A DNA stretch of 64,000 nt, taken from NCBI GenBank assembly GCA_905182125.1, contig CAJJAV010000006.1, positions 1 to 64,000 on the forward strand. Direction: 5' to 3'. Below the pieces are notes generated by a model, which had not been told where the DNA came from, searched no databases, and saw only the letters and a list, made by a program, of their open reading frames with translations. The number at the start of each line of letters is the position of its first letter. Position 1 is the first letter of the stretch. The position numbers and the translations under genes are program-made. Shown piece after piece: positions 35,501 through 42,670 of this stretch. The stretch is from an uncultured Candidatus Poseidoniales archaeon (GTDB taxonomy: Archaea; Thermoplasmatota; Poseidoniia; Poseidoniales; Poseidoniaceae).

Positions 35501-37908
35501 ATATTACGACTGCAAACGGTGTGCCGTTGGTCGACGGGACAGACTACTACGCAATCATCGTTGTCGAATATGACGATGGTCGCTTGGGCACCCCATCAGC
35601 GGTGCTCGGCCCCGCCTCACCAAGTGACGAAGTACCTCTACCGCCAATTTGGGCGAACGCTGGACCTCACGAAGGTGGCGAAGATGGCGATCTGGATGTC
35701 GAATGGGCACGATGCACAAGCCTCGACTTAGTTCAAACAAACATCTATCCTTCCACTCAACCAATAACCGATGTATTGGGTCTCACACCTCAATCTGAAG
35801 TCATGAAGATGGAAGGGAATTCGACGGTGCTTGCACTTGAACCAGGCCAGCCGTATTGGCTCGGCCTCACGTGTGTCGACGAAGCTGGGCAAGAAGACAT
35901 GTCGAACGCTCTCATCGTTGGACCATTCGTTCCAACCGGTGGCTTGAACGACAACACGGCTCCACCAAAGATGGAAAACGTTGCAGCCATTGACACACCT
36001 GACGATGACGGCGGACGAATCACCGTTTCATGGGATGTGAACCCGGCAGAAGACTGCACCTTCTACGCTATCTTCATGCGCCTCTGGGAAGATGCTGATG
36101 CCGAGATAGATGAGCAAGTTTTATTCACAGAAAGCGGGTTTTCTCAGGCTAAAATCATCAACGACTGTTCTGAAGAATCAACGATCGTCGCAAGCATCGA
36201 CGGGGTTGCACTCCAAGACGGGCAGATGTACTATGTTGGCGTCGTGGCTTACGATGATTGGTTGAACGTCAACCTCGAAGATGTCGACCTCATCAACGTC
36301 ACACCGCTCCGGAACACCGCTGGAAGCGGCACGACCCCAAGCCGAATCACCTCGGTTCAATCCTTCGATCATCCGGAAGATGACGGAACTGCAATCGATG
36401 TACTGTGGTCAATTTCTGATGCGGACGATTTCTCCCATTACACGGTGTGGGCCGCTGATCAACCCCTCACAGACCTCTCCGCTGCATGGGCTGCGTTTGG
36501 TGAAAACTCGGACCTTTGTGGATGCCTTAAAATCAACAAACAATGGGTCGATGAAGAATTCAATCCAATCGAGGTTACCATCTCCACCGCCCTCTATGGT
36601 GGCCAAGGTAACATGATGGACATCACCCAGACGACGCCACAACCAATTCGGCCCAACATCGAACTCTATGTTGTCGTGACCGTTCATGACCTCGCTGGCA
36701 ATGTGTATCTCACGGACCTGGTTCAAGCAACAGTCACTCCAATCGACAACGAACAAGACGATGAGGCTCCTGCTCGTCTTGAAGCGATTGATTTGTTCGA
36801 TCGTCCAAACGATGATGGTAGCGCACTGATGCTTGGATTTGATTTGAGCGCAGCAAGCGATGTTGGATCCTACGAAGTCTACGCCGCAACATGGTCGTTC
36901 ACGAGCGTCGGACCAGGAACACTTGGCCCAAGCACACCAATTGCCATACTCGAGCGAGCTCCGACCCTCCCGGTTACCATTGACTTGGTTGCCGGCGACA
37001 CACCAGTCATACCGGGCCAAGAAATTTGGGCTGTTGTTGTGGTGCGAGACACCTCGGATAACGCATTCACCTCCGACCTCGTGGCCGTGTCTTCACAATC
37101 GGTTGACGATGGTGTTGATGCAAAGGGCGATTACTTGCCTGATGTGAGTGGCATCGCCCTTACCTGGGTTGACGAAACCAATATTTTGGTGACATGGACG
37201 CTTTCGCAGAATGAAGACATTGAAGGCTACAACATCTACATCGCTGAAGAAGAATATTCGACGACCTTGGAAGCAACTTGGTTGGCTGGGGTGAAGCAGT
37301 CAAACTCCTTCCTGATCACATCTGATTCCTTTGGAGACCTCACCAACGCCACGGCATGGTATGTGGCCGTGAACGCTGAAGACAACCTGTTTGAGAAACA
37401 AGCCGTTTCACCCGTTATGCTGGATGCTTTCAATGCTGATGGAAGTGGAAACAATGGCGAAGAAAGCACCAACGATGGCGCTGAATTCTCATCGCTTTTG
37501 ACCACTCCTAACATGCTTGCTGCAGGCTTGTTCCTAACAGCAATGATCCTCTTTGTCGCCGTGGTTCGATCCCGTGGAAATCAACGTGGCCGTTCCAAAT
37601 CATGGGAACTTCAAGAAGCAACTTGGGGCATTCAAGACGACCAAGGATGGGGTGACGCTGGTGCAACAGCACCGACTGCGCCGCCAACGACTGCAGCACA
37701 ACCAGCTGCCGTTGCGGCACCTGCAACCAACATGTACGCTCAACCAGCAGGCCAGCAGGACATCTATGGAAGGACGCAATACCAACCAAACCAGCCTGTC
37801 ATGCAGCCAGTCCAGAACAATAATCTGTTAAACGACCTTGGTGTAGGAAATGCACCAGCTCAACCAGCGAAGACCATTGACACATCCTTCTTGGATGACT
37901 TGCTCTGA
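29554..37908 (+). CDS. Giant surface protein: propeller-type repeats, six Fn3-like domains, TM, cytoplasmic tail
   Basis: 2784 residues. Signal peptide at ~15-41 (KALMLVALMLCSS...GVSA). Residues ~200-1700 hold many repeats of the two-component-regulator-propeller type: 'GLPSNNVNAFTESSTMLYIATNGGIGRWD' (shown in pieces: LPSNNV, LYIATNGG, IGRWD), recurring as LYIGTQQGASRWD, LYAGTNIGVCKY, LWIATAAGVVKMD. Residues ~1910-2620 hold six Fn3-like units with a shared start 'D.p.DDGg.l.v.W....D...Y.vy' (AIDTPDDDGGRITVSW, SFDHPEDDGTAIDVLW, LFDRPNDDGSALMLGF). TM helix ~2650-2673 (LAAGLFLTAMILFVAVV), then a ~110-residue Pro/Ala/Gln tail ending TSFLDDLL. Extracellular binding or adhesion is likely. pabC starts 9 bp after its stop. 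Confidence 0.85.
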   Translation: MNQLLDPVSAGRAGKKALMLVALMLCSSIAPMMALPGVSAHESATDTIWPKSGSNDTGWVQLDALGANPDTSGQATASWTLEFAPGADISNVSFQVRVDGSDGLMIEEPMLVASDIGVNLLDWRGLGMFGSADSFTGSNPYDGRLSPNSDSGATWTLPSDAEITDLVIEALAPVDPAVSFEPISLDIGATAIHPDDGRMYMAILDDVLVLDYNNAPPIIDMMEFESDVLDMEIDTTNNLIHFLTAEDGFFAISLDDSSAQVVLPNASNPAYIDFDQFEIASTGDVYAANGEGVSLWNGAAWVSVAAADSTDAISMIELNGILYTSIDDTGVSRYDLSTGQPLSTWSTANSLHSDEVTQLMVSGNQLLMASPDAGLARYDWSSGFWLSTWNSGNWLASDDVAGLAQSGNTLYILNGDSIHTYNTASNVFSGSQSIEDFGLTSEGQELILWPTSGARSPASELMLLSDGNGALVELTPGSTPLNTGVLLLGSGPTTEQMIDATELDGVLFVATDDQYLNRFDTQTSRWIEPVFIGADINRLSNDGNHVYIAADNGAHQMHNNGTVLQTWDTTNTALSSNEVTVVQSDGSTVVVLNEFYSEFLAINLTGSQPVVFESIVLDTGSVTDAALHNGVAYVGTQNDGLLRYHIVNNTWLTPWISTGVNGANEVPVAVVGDILYFGIPGYGVARKDLSTGELMIPLTAAGNTPGQGAATSSLPSDNIYALESDGANLYIGTQQGASRWDGNQMTTFGQGSSWDTRPQQFYDFVAISSISGGDLYAGTNIGVCKYSIATLGINECLNVYDGMPNWATYSIGAGISNSYLFGGTNSGVGIITTSPFEVVGEWTAGEQTNNAPVVVIGDVAFIALDGIGIARYDLPNDEWLTLWTDDNVLDDGNEDATAISADMNPNYIWIGGADGFQLLNATTGAEIYDIEKTSSLFAGNGDPLDMILKGTVMYYHDGASSDNLYRFDVQSFTSLPALDAGAQVGQNNGDVNGMNLIGDIIMISVASQNWWQVDGSGGIAQFNTSNGSWGENILPIGQVDRVTAYQSSTGNMWVSWGENSLQYMDANGTLLGEWDDGDFEFPIREIIEYDGEVMFATEDGVARYNESAGQWLSEWTPGSGLPNDAGDQIYELWTDGTDLVVGSGEVNGFGQFRNGAISHWDGATWNNYETGSNGLPNGYPITMTECAGIVHIGIYANNGGVARFDMANDSFLTTFREADWNENYGEVSGVACDSADTLYVAFYEDEADVKKYSYTSNTWLNPITTANHNLPSDRVWWDAIDYSNSMLVLGHGIGTSGDNLIGGGYSAVATSGGSTAQVAFNGQGSSVTSFQWLTSEWLVGQAGGSSGYSHVDTISSLGQNTLLDFPGLVSGQVTSMAGNSTHLWISTQGAIQGFGQGGSAGAGLLQGERQTDGTMDWQQGWTMIANTVVKDMKLMGTDLYITTTPTGLYKLDTLTGVLSRVGGALHNNMDGLFAYGNTFVIGLQGSSGSAAGVQVYDPNTGFGNGRLLGGLPSNNVNAFTESSTMLYIATNGGIGRWDYALSDWINPLTTSDGLPTNVIEDVQFLGTDLWIATAAGVVKMDTLTNATTLYSSGTGLMATSAQSLTTAVTTAVVNGTSSTSTSLFIGHDGAGSERPGVTSVDSTTNAVTWHKFDQLSSNTVDALAADWWGLHIATDIGPMTHYNGQSNQFEDGAPSFQVAGWPIQKMVSDGDHVLAIGENGASILSARTPSHATLKMFQGPGMTGGTITTDAIWLTTDYIGLFGYENNAQYSEMERFSLRKADPLSVGFNLQSLDISDMTHPGMPITLADASNTVSLDPAFGVEGTNGIMFQTVPLAFTSPVNNAATWAKSVSLKYNATIELNNNPDFETTMQLAVDNGVIINGTQFLQLTLRSPSNGSLHVRLMYDYIKVETPVELTDLVDRTDDGGGALLADWSLVHDEDFARYLIYVNEGPFIVGGMIDDFDLTNRQIDKAISLHSRLSSDITTANGVPLVDGTDYYAIIVVEYDDGRLGTPSAVLGPASPSDEVPLPPIWANAGPHEGGEDGDLDVEWARCTSLDLVQTNIYPSTQPITDVLGLTPQSEVMKMEGNSTVLALEPGQPYWLGLTCVDEAGQEDMSNALIVGPFVPTGGLNDNTAPPKMENVAAIDTPDDDGGRITVSWDVNPAEDCTFYAIFMRLWEDADAEIDEQVLFTESGFSQAKIINDCSEESTIVASIDGVALQDGQMYYVGVVAYDDWLNVNLEDVDLINVTPLRNTAGSGTTPSRITSVQSFDHPEDDGTAIDVLWSISDADDFSHYTVWAADQPLTDLSAAWAAFGENSDLCGCLKINKQWVDEEFNPIEVTISTALYGGQGNMMDITQTTPQPIRPNIELYVVVTVHDLAGNVYLTDLVQATVTPIDNEQDDEAPARLEAIDLFDRPNDDGSALMLGFDLSAASDVGSYEVYAATWSFTSVGPGTLGPSTPIAILERAPTLPVTIDLVAGDTPVIPGQEIWAVVVVRDTSDNAFTSDLVAVSSQSVDDGVDAKGDYLPDVSGIALTWVDETNILVTWTLSQNEDIEGYNIYIAEEEYSTTLEATWLAGVKQSNSFLITSDSFGDLTNATAWYVAVNAEDNLFEKQAVSPVMLDAFNADGSGNNGEESTNDGAEFSSLLTTPNMLAAGLFLTAMILFVAVVRSRGNQRGRSKSWELQEATWGIQDDQGWGDAGATAPTAPPTTAAQPAAVAAPATNMYAQPAGQQDIYGRTQYQPNQPVMQPVQNNNLLNDLGVGNAPAQPAKTIDTSFLDDLL

Positions 37909-37917
37909 GGATGAAGG

Positions 37918-38700
37918 ATGCCTGAACCAAGTGAGGCGAACCCACGTGACAGCGTGTTCACGACCATTGTCTGGGACCAGGGCAGCCACCTCGCAGATTT
38001 TGGCCCACAGTTGAAACGAATGGAGCAGCATGCCCGGCGCTTACGAATTTCATGGCCTGAAGACATGGGGCAAGATTTTGCCACAGTTTGGAAAAAGAGC
38101 GTGATGCATCAAGATTCATCGCATCCATGCACGCCTCTCGGTTTGATTCGAGTAGAATTAACGCGCACCGGTGACCTTTCCATCGAAGCACGAACGTTTG
38201 ATTTGAGAAATGAAGGCGTTGAAGCAATCACCCTTCCAGCCCCACGTTGGTCACCAAAAATTAATGGAACAAAACATGGTGATTGGCAGCCTTATCGCGA
38301 GGCAAGTAGAATTGCTGATTCAAAAGGGGCAGACCTCGCACTCTTAGTCCACGACTTTGCAGTGGTGGATGCAGATCGTGCCACCCCTGTTGTTTTTGAT
38401 GAAGATGGAACTGCTTGGTTCGCAGAAATTAGCGAAGGTGGTGTTTCGAGCATCACCGCCGAAGCCTTAGCGCCGATGTTGGAGAGCGAAGGCATCCCCG
38501 TCCACCGAGGAAGACTCAATGAACGGCTCATAGCAAGAGCGTTGGAAGTTGTCGCTTTAGGCAGTGGCATTGGAGCATCAAGAATCGAATCAATCGATGG
38601 AGAAGCCGTTGGTGAACAACGCGGCTTCACTGAGAAATGTCAAACCTTACTGACCCAACACTATGAAAACGACAACGCTTGGAGTCATGTGGGGGCGTGA
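37918..38700 (+). CDS. pabC: Aminotransferase class IV protein, probable 4-amino-4-deoxychorismate lyase
   Basis: 260 residues of PLP fold type IV. The region INGTKHGDWQPYREASRIAD contains the candidate PLP Lys, followed by KGADLALLVHD, and the C-terminal cofactor loop is near IARALEVVALGSGIGASRIE. The stop codon overlaps the start of the next gene (GTGA at 38697-38700), which encodes aminodeoxychorismate synthase, so this is most likely PabC, releasing p-aminobenzoate and pyruvate. Branched-chain or D-amino acid aminotransferase would be the alternatives. The segment where most members have a catalytic Glu reads VVDADRATPVV here, with Asp in place (tentative). Confidence 0.78.
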   Translation: MPEPSEANPRDSVFTTIVWDQGSHLADFGPQLKRMEQHARRLRISWPEDMGQDFATVWKKSVMHQDSSHPCTPLGLIRVELTRTGDLSIEARTFDLRNEGVEAITLPAPRWSPKINGTKHGDWQPYREASRIADSKGADLALLVHDFAVVDADRATPVVFDEDGTAWFAEISEGGVSSITAEALAPMLESEGIPVHRGRLNERLIARALEVVALGSGIGASRIESIDGEAVGEQRGFTEKCQTLLTQHYENDNAWSHVGA

Positions 38701-40934
38701 CCATCGAAGAGCGTACGTTGGCCCTCATGCACCATCTTGAAGGTGCTGAACTGGTCGGTCCATCTGCGATTAAGTACGGCGGTCCTGATGAAGTGGTTCT
38801 CCTTTCTGGCGGTCCCGCCTCGCACTTGTCAACACACTCAATGTTCTGTGGACCCTCTTCCCGGCGGTTCATTGTTCGTCAACCATTAATTGAACCAGCA
38901 CCACCTCACAAACCAAGCGAAGGAGAAACACTCCTCGCCCAACAATCGGTCCAATTGGTCGGACGGATTGAGGAATGGAAGCATGGCTGTTGGTACCATG
39001 CTACATCGATCTTTGACGAGACTCTTGCAGGATTGTTGGAAAAACTGAAAGGATTTTCTGATTCAGAAACCTTCACTGAACTTCCAGCAAATGAACTTCC
39101 ACAACGTCCATTTTGGGCGGGTAGCCTCGCATACGACCTCGTTCAATGGACGCAGCCGCTTGCGTTACAACACCCGCCAAAAGAAGGCGACCTCCTCTGT
39201 GTGTTGTGGTTGGTCGAGCGCTTTGTAGTCGAAACCCGAGCAACGGGTCAAACCGAAGCCTTTGCAATGGAAGGCGATGATTGGGCAGAGCGTGTCAATG
39301 CCCTGAAAGATACCGCCCCAAAATGGCACCCTCCGTCACACGACTCCAACCCCCACCCAGAGAGTTCGAGCATGTCCGATGCTGAACACGAACAAGGGAT
39401 CGAAACAATCCGAAAGAGCATTGCTGCTGGGCAACTCTACCAAGTGAACCTTGGAAGATGGTGGGAGGGACAACTCAATGAGCATCCAAGAACCATTTTT
39501 GAGCGCCTGTGCCATACAAACCCAGCACCATTCTCGGCGTACCTTCATTCAGATGATCTTGGACTTGCTTTGGTAAGTTCGTCTCCAGAATTGTTGCTAC
39601 AGTCGGACGGAAAAAGATTGAAAACGTCACCAATCAAAGGCACTCGGCCTCGTGGAGCGACTGCAGAACAAGAAGAGGAGCTGCGCTTTGAAATGCTTAA
39701 TGACGAGAAAGAGCGTGCTGAACATCGCATGCTTGTCGACCTTATGCGCAATGATTTGGGGTCCGTATGCGCTGTTGGTTCCGTCGAAGTCGAGCGATTT
39801 GACGTCGAAGCTTATGCCACTGTTCAACACCTCGTGTCCCAAGTGGCTGGAGAATTATCAGAGGGTGTGACCTCACTCGATGCTTTGCAAGCGGTGTTCC
39901 CGGGTGGCAGCATCACCGGATGCCCCCGCACTGTTGTCTGCGCTACCATCGATGAACTTGAAGCGCGACCTCGTTCATTCTGGACTGGGTCCATCGGCTG
40001 GTTTGATGCACATTCGGGTGCATCCGCTTGGAACATTTTGATTCGAACATTGATTGCACAGAAAACCAAGAAGCAGTGGCATGGTGCAATTGCAGCAGGC
40101 GGTGGGATCACCATCGGCTCATCCCCTGCCAATGAAGTTGAAGAAGCAAAATGGAAAGCTGCAGCACTTCGAACTGCTTGCGGATGGGATGCACAAAAAA
40201 TCGGAGACCTTCCTAAAGGCCGATTAGAAATTCATGCCCTTGAGCCAGAACCCGTGCCCACACCTATGGAAATCGGGCGCATTTATCGGGACGCTGAGGG
40301 GCTGGAATTGGAGCAGTGTGTGCTGTTGATCGACAACCTTGACTCGTTTACTCAGAACATCGCTCATGCTGTTGCAGGCCTCGGCCATACCGTTGTGATT
40401 CATCAGTCACGATCGGCCATCGAACACACAGCCACTGAAGCAGAAGTGTTGGCGTCCCTTGTCCAACGGCTGAATCCGACTCATGTCCTCCTTGGGCCAG
40501 GGCCTGGTGAACCAAGCGACTCGCCACTCACCCTCGAGATCGCACATCAAGCGGTTAGCGGACTTCTCAACCTACCAATATTGGGTATTTGCCTCGGCCA
40601 TCAAGCCCTCGGCGTGGCTGCAGGCATGGAACTGATTCAAGTCCCTACAGGCCCCGTGCATGGCTCTCCTCGAGCGATAAAGCACGAACAAACTCACGTC
40701 TTCGAAGGACTTGATTCACCTCACCCCTTTGCGTTGTACAACTCCCTCGTTCTCGTGAACGCGGGGGTTTCTGCATGGATTGAAACCGCCCACCTCGAAA
40801 CAACTGGGGACATCATGGGGATTCGCCATCAAGAAGACATGGTCTTCGGGATTCAATTCCATCCAGAGTCCGTCGGCTCTCCAAATGGAATCAAAGTGCT
40901 GCGTAATTTCCTCAAGATGAGAGCGGATGCTTGA
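38697..40934 (+). CDS. pabB: Aminodeoxychorismate synthase, fused PabB-PabA
   Basis: 745 residues. The N-terminal ~530 residues are the chorismate-binding synthase: LVSSSPELLL, SPIKGTRPRG with Lys at ~314 (PabB-specific nucleophile; anthranilate synthases have PIAGT), RAEHRMLVDLMRNDLG, AVFPGGSITGCPR and the C-terminal IAAGGGITIGSSPANE. The C-terminal ~200 residues are a class I glutamine amidotransferase: LIDNLDSFTQNI, LLGPGPGEPSD, the Cys nucleophile in GICLGHQALG (~632) and the His/Glu pair in GIQFHPES. Together they make 4-amino-4-deoxychorismate from chorismate and glutamine for p-aminobenzoate/folate. The GTG start at 38697 overlaps the pabC stop; TTG 38679 is an alternative. Confidence 0.92.
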   Translation: MTIEERTLALMHHLEGAELVGPSAIKYGGPDEVVLLSGGPASHLSTHSMFCGPSSRRFIVRQPLIEPAPPHKPSEGETLLAQQSVQLVGRIEEWKHGCWYHATSIFDETLAGLLEKLKGFSDSETFTELPANELPQRPFWAGSLAYDLVQWTQPLALQHPPKEGDLLCVLWLVERFVVETRATGQTEAFAMEGDDWAERVNALKDTAPKWHPPSHDSNPHPESSSMSDAEHEQGIETIRKSIAAGQLYQVNLGRWWEGQLNEHPRTIFERLCHTNPAPFSAYLHSDDLGLALVSSSPELLLQSDGKRLKTSPIKGTRPRGATAEQEEELRFEMLNDEKERAEHRMLVDLMRNDLGSVCAVGSVEVERFDVEAYATVQHLVSQVAGELSEGVTSLDALQAVFPGGSITGCPRTVVCATIDELEARPRSFWTGSIGWFDAHSGASAWNILIRTLIAQKTKKQWHGAIAAGGGITIGSSPANEVEEAKWKAAALRTACGWDAQKIGDLPKGRLEIHALEPEPVPTPMEIGRIYRDAEGLELEQCVLLIDNLDSFTQNIAHAVAGLGHTVVIHQSRSAIEHTATEAEVLASLVQRLNPTHVLLGPGPGEPSDSPLTLEIAHQAVSGLLNLPILGICLGHQALGVAAGMELIQVPTGPVHGSPRAIKHEQTHVFEGLDSPHPFALYNSLVLVNAGVSAWIETAHLETTGDIMGIRHQEDMVFGIQFHPESVGSPNGIKVLRNFLKMRADA

Positions 40935-40971
40935 AGAATCTTGAGTGTGTGGGACGGTTTGAGGGAAGACC

Positions 40972-41358
40972 ATGCCAACCTGCCGTCATTGCTCAAGCAC
41001 CTATCCACGTGAGCAGTTCATCCATGGAAATGGCCCAATGAGCCAAGTCTGTGTTCGCTGCGGAGTTGAGAAAGGATTGGTGTCCAAAGAGGATGCTGCA
41101 AACATGTTTGACAGCGGCACTGGAAGCGCTCGCCTTCAAATCATGGCTCGAAGGTACAGCATCTTCCTCTACATCCCTTTGTTGTGGACCCTTTGGGTCA
41201 TGGTGCTCAAAGATGTTCAGCCATGGGGCTTCTACTTCCTCCTCCTCTTCCTCGTTTTGACCTTGATCACACCTGTTTGGTTCATCTACCGTGGTGGCCA
41301 ATATTCTGGAGATATGGCAAGGCTTACCCCTGCTTATGATCGACCAAAGGGCCATTGA
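40972..41358 (+). CDS. Zinc-ribbon membrane protein
   Basis: 128 residues, no known family. An N-terminal zinc ribbon (PTCRHCSSTYPREQF, then SQVCVRCGVEKG; two CxxC pairs) precedes two hydrophobic helices (FLYIPLLWTLWVMVL and FYFLLLFLVLTLITPVWFIY) and a short polar tail. It follows pabBA by 37 bp on the same strand and its stop directly abuts the convergent YchF gene. Function unknown. Confidence 0.75.
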   Translation: MPTCRHCSSTYPREQFIHGNGPMSQVCVRCGVEKGLVSKEDAANMFDSGTGSARLQIMARRYSIFLYIPLLWTLWVMVLKDVQPWGFYFLLLFLVLTLITPVWFIYRGGQYSGDMARLTPAYDRPKGH

Positions 41359-42651
41359 TCACGATTTGGCATGTATCTTCAACACGTCACCGTCTTGAAG
41401 TTCATAATCTGAGCCAACAACTCGGCGACTCCGTCCGTCGACACCTCGAATAAATCCGTCACCGAGATCGCTGTGTACCTTGTATGCAAGGGCCTTGGCC
41501 AGGATTGCAGATGGTACAACAAATGCATCTGGGAGAATTTTTCCATCACCGTCCGTCCATCGTGCTTCGTCTTGGACGGGGTACACAACAATGTGGTCCA
41601 ATTCGTCAAACAAGACGGTGTCAAGCACGGTGGCCACGCCAGTTCCTTGATTGGAGTGAAGGCGTTCTTGCATGTGATCCAAGGCTTTGAGTTGGGCTTC
41701 ATTCAATGAGGAGGCGTCAGTAAACGAAAAACCGTTCGAACCAGGCACATAGGCGATGAGTTCTGCGCCAGCAGCACGTCGCAAGCCAAGTTCAACATCA
41801 GCCATGCAAGGTACGATGATGCCATTCGCCACCACGCCGTCTAAGACGCCCTCGGGGGCGACATCAAATTTGTTAGCAGCGATGTGAATCGGGAACAGCG
41901 CCTTTCGCAAGTGGACGGCGAGGGAAGCAATGACTGATTCTTTCCAATCCCAAGGAGAGCCCAATTCAGTTTGCTCTGAGCGAAACGCTTCATATGCGGA
42001 AGTAACAGATTGAAGGGTTGCTCCGAGCCCTGTCAGCCGTTCATGGATGAAGGAAGTCAATCCTTTGTCGCCTTCTGCTTGGACTCTTCGAACGCCACGA
42101 ACCCACCCATCGTTCAGCAGACCTGCAATCCAAGCATCAAGTTCGAGACCCAGGAATTCAATTTCTTCATTCACCCTCGAACGAGCGGTTTCAACCGTCT
42201 GGTTCAATCCCTGAGGGTTGCCTTCGAGATCGGTGCTGCCTGCTGCATCCACCACCTGAATCAGAGCGTTGCAGTTGGCAAGGTCAGCCAAGAAAGCATT
42301 GCCACGTCCCCGGCCCTCACTCGCACCGGGTACCAAGCCGGCAATATCGACGAGGAAACAGGGCACAAGTCTGCGATGGCCAACGCACGAACCAGTCCGA
42401 GGCTCGCACAGGCTACCTTCCCTCGCATCATCATCGGCAACGGGCTCAAGCCTTCCTTCAGCTTCCAATTTCGCACGAAGGTCCTTGCACGGGCATGGGA
42501 GACGGGCAGCAACAAATGCTACACCGACGTTTGGTTCAATGGTACAGAAGGGGTAATTCGCAATGTCAACTTTAGCTAAAGTAGCAGCACTGAAGAATGT
42601 TGATTTGCCAACATTTGGTTTGCCAACAAGGCCGATTCGCACCTTGTTCAC
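41359..42651 (-). CDS. ychF: YchF/OLA1-like GTP-binding protein with TGS domain
   Basis: 430 residues. The G domain has G1 GKPNVGKSTFF, G2/IEPNVG, G3 VDIAGLVPGASEGRGRGNAFL and G4 AANKFD; the NKxD form, kept in archaea, points to GTP binding, whereas bacterial YchF has lost it and prefers ATP. A Cys-rich insertion (LPCPCKDL ... LCEPRTGSC) sits between G2 and G3, as in archaeal relatives. The C-terminal TGS domain (GDGFIRGVDGRSRR, YELQDGDVLKIHAK) follows. These proteins act around the ribosome and in stress. The 19-bp gap separates it from the oxidase-fold gene upstream. Confidence 0.92.
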   Translation of the reverse strand: MNKVRIGLVGKPNVGKSTFFSAATLAKVDIANYPFCTIEPNVGVAFVAARLPCPCKDLRAKLEAEGRLEPVADDDAREGSLCEPRTGSCVGHRRLVPCFLVDIAGLVPGASEGRGRGNAFLADLANCNALIQVVDAAGSTDLEGNPQGLNQTVETARSRVNEEIEFLGLELDAWIAGLLNDGWVRGVRRVQAEGDKGLTSFIHERLTGLGATLQSVTSAYEAFRSEQTELGSPWDWKESVIASLAVHLRKALFPIHIAANKFDVAPEGVLDGVVANGIIVPCMADVELGLRRAAGAELIAYVPGSNGFSFTDASSLNEAQLKALDHMQERLHSNQGTGVATVLDTVLFDELDHIVVYPVQDEARWTDGDGKILPDAFVVPSAILAKALAYKVHSDLGDGFIRGVDGRSRRVVGSDYELQDGDVLKIHAKS

Positions 42652-42670
42652 ACACCCACGCTTAACGAAA

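Noticed and set aside
38697..40934. Anthranilate synthase (TrpEG) instead of PabB-PabA
   Set aside because: The active site reads PIKGT with the PabB Lys, and a PabC-like gene overlaps it.
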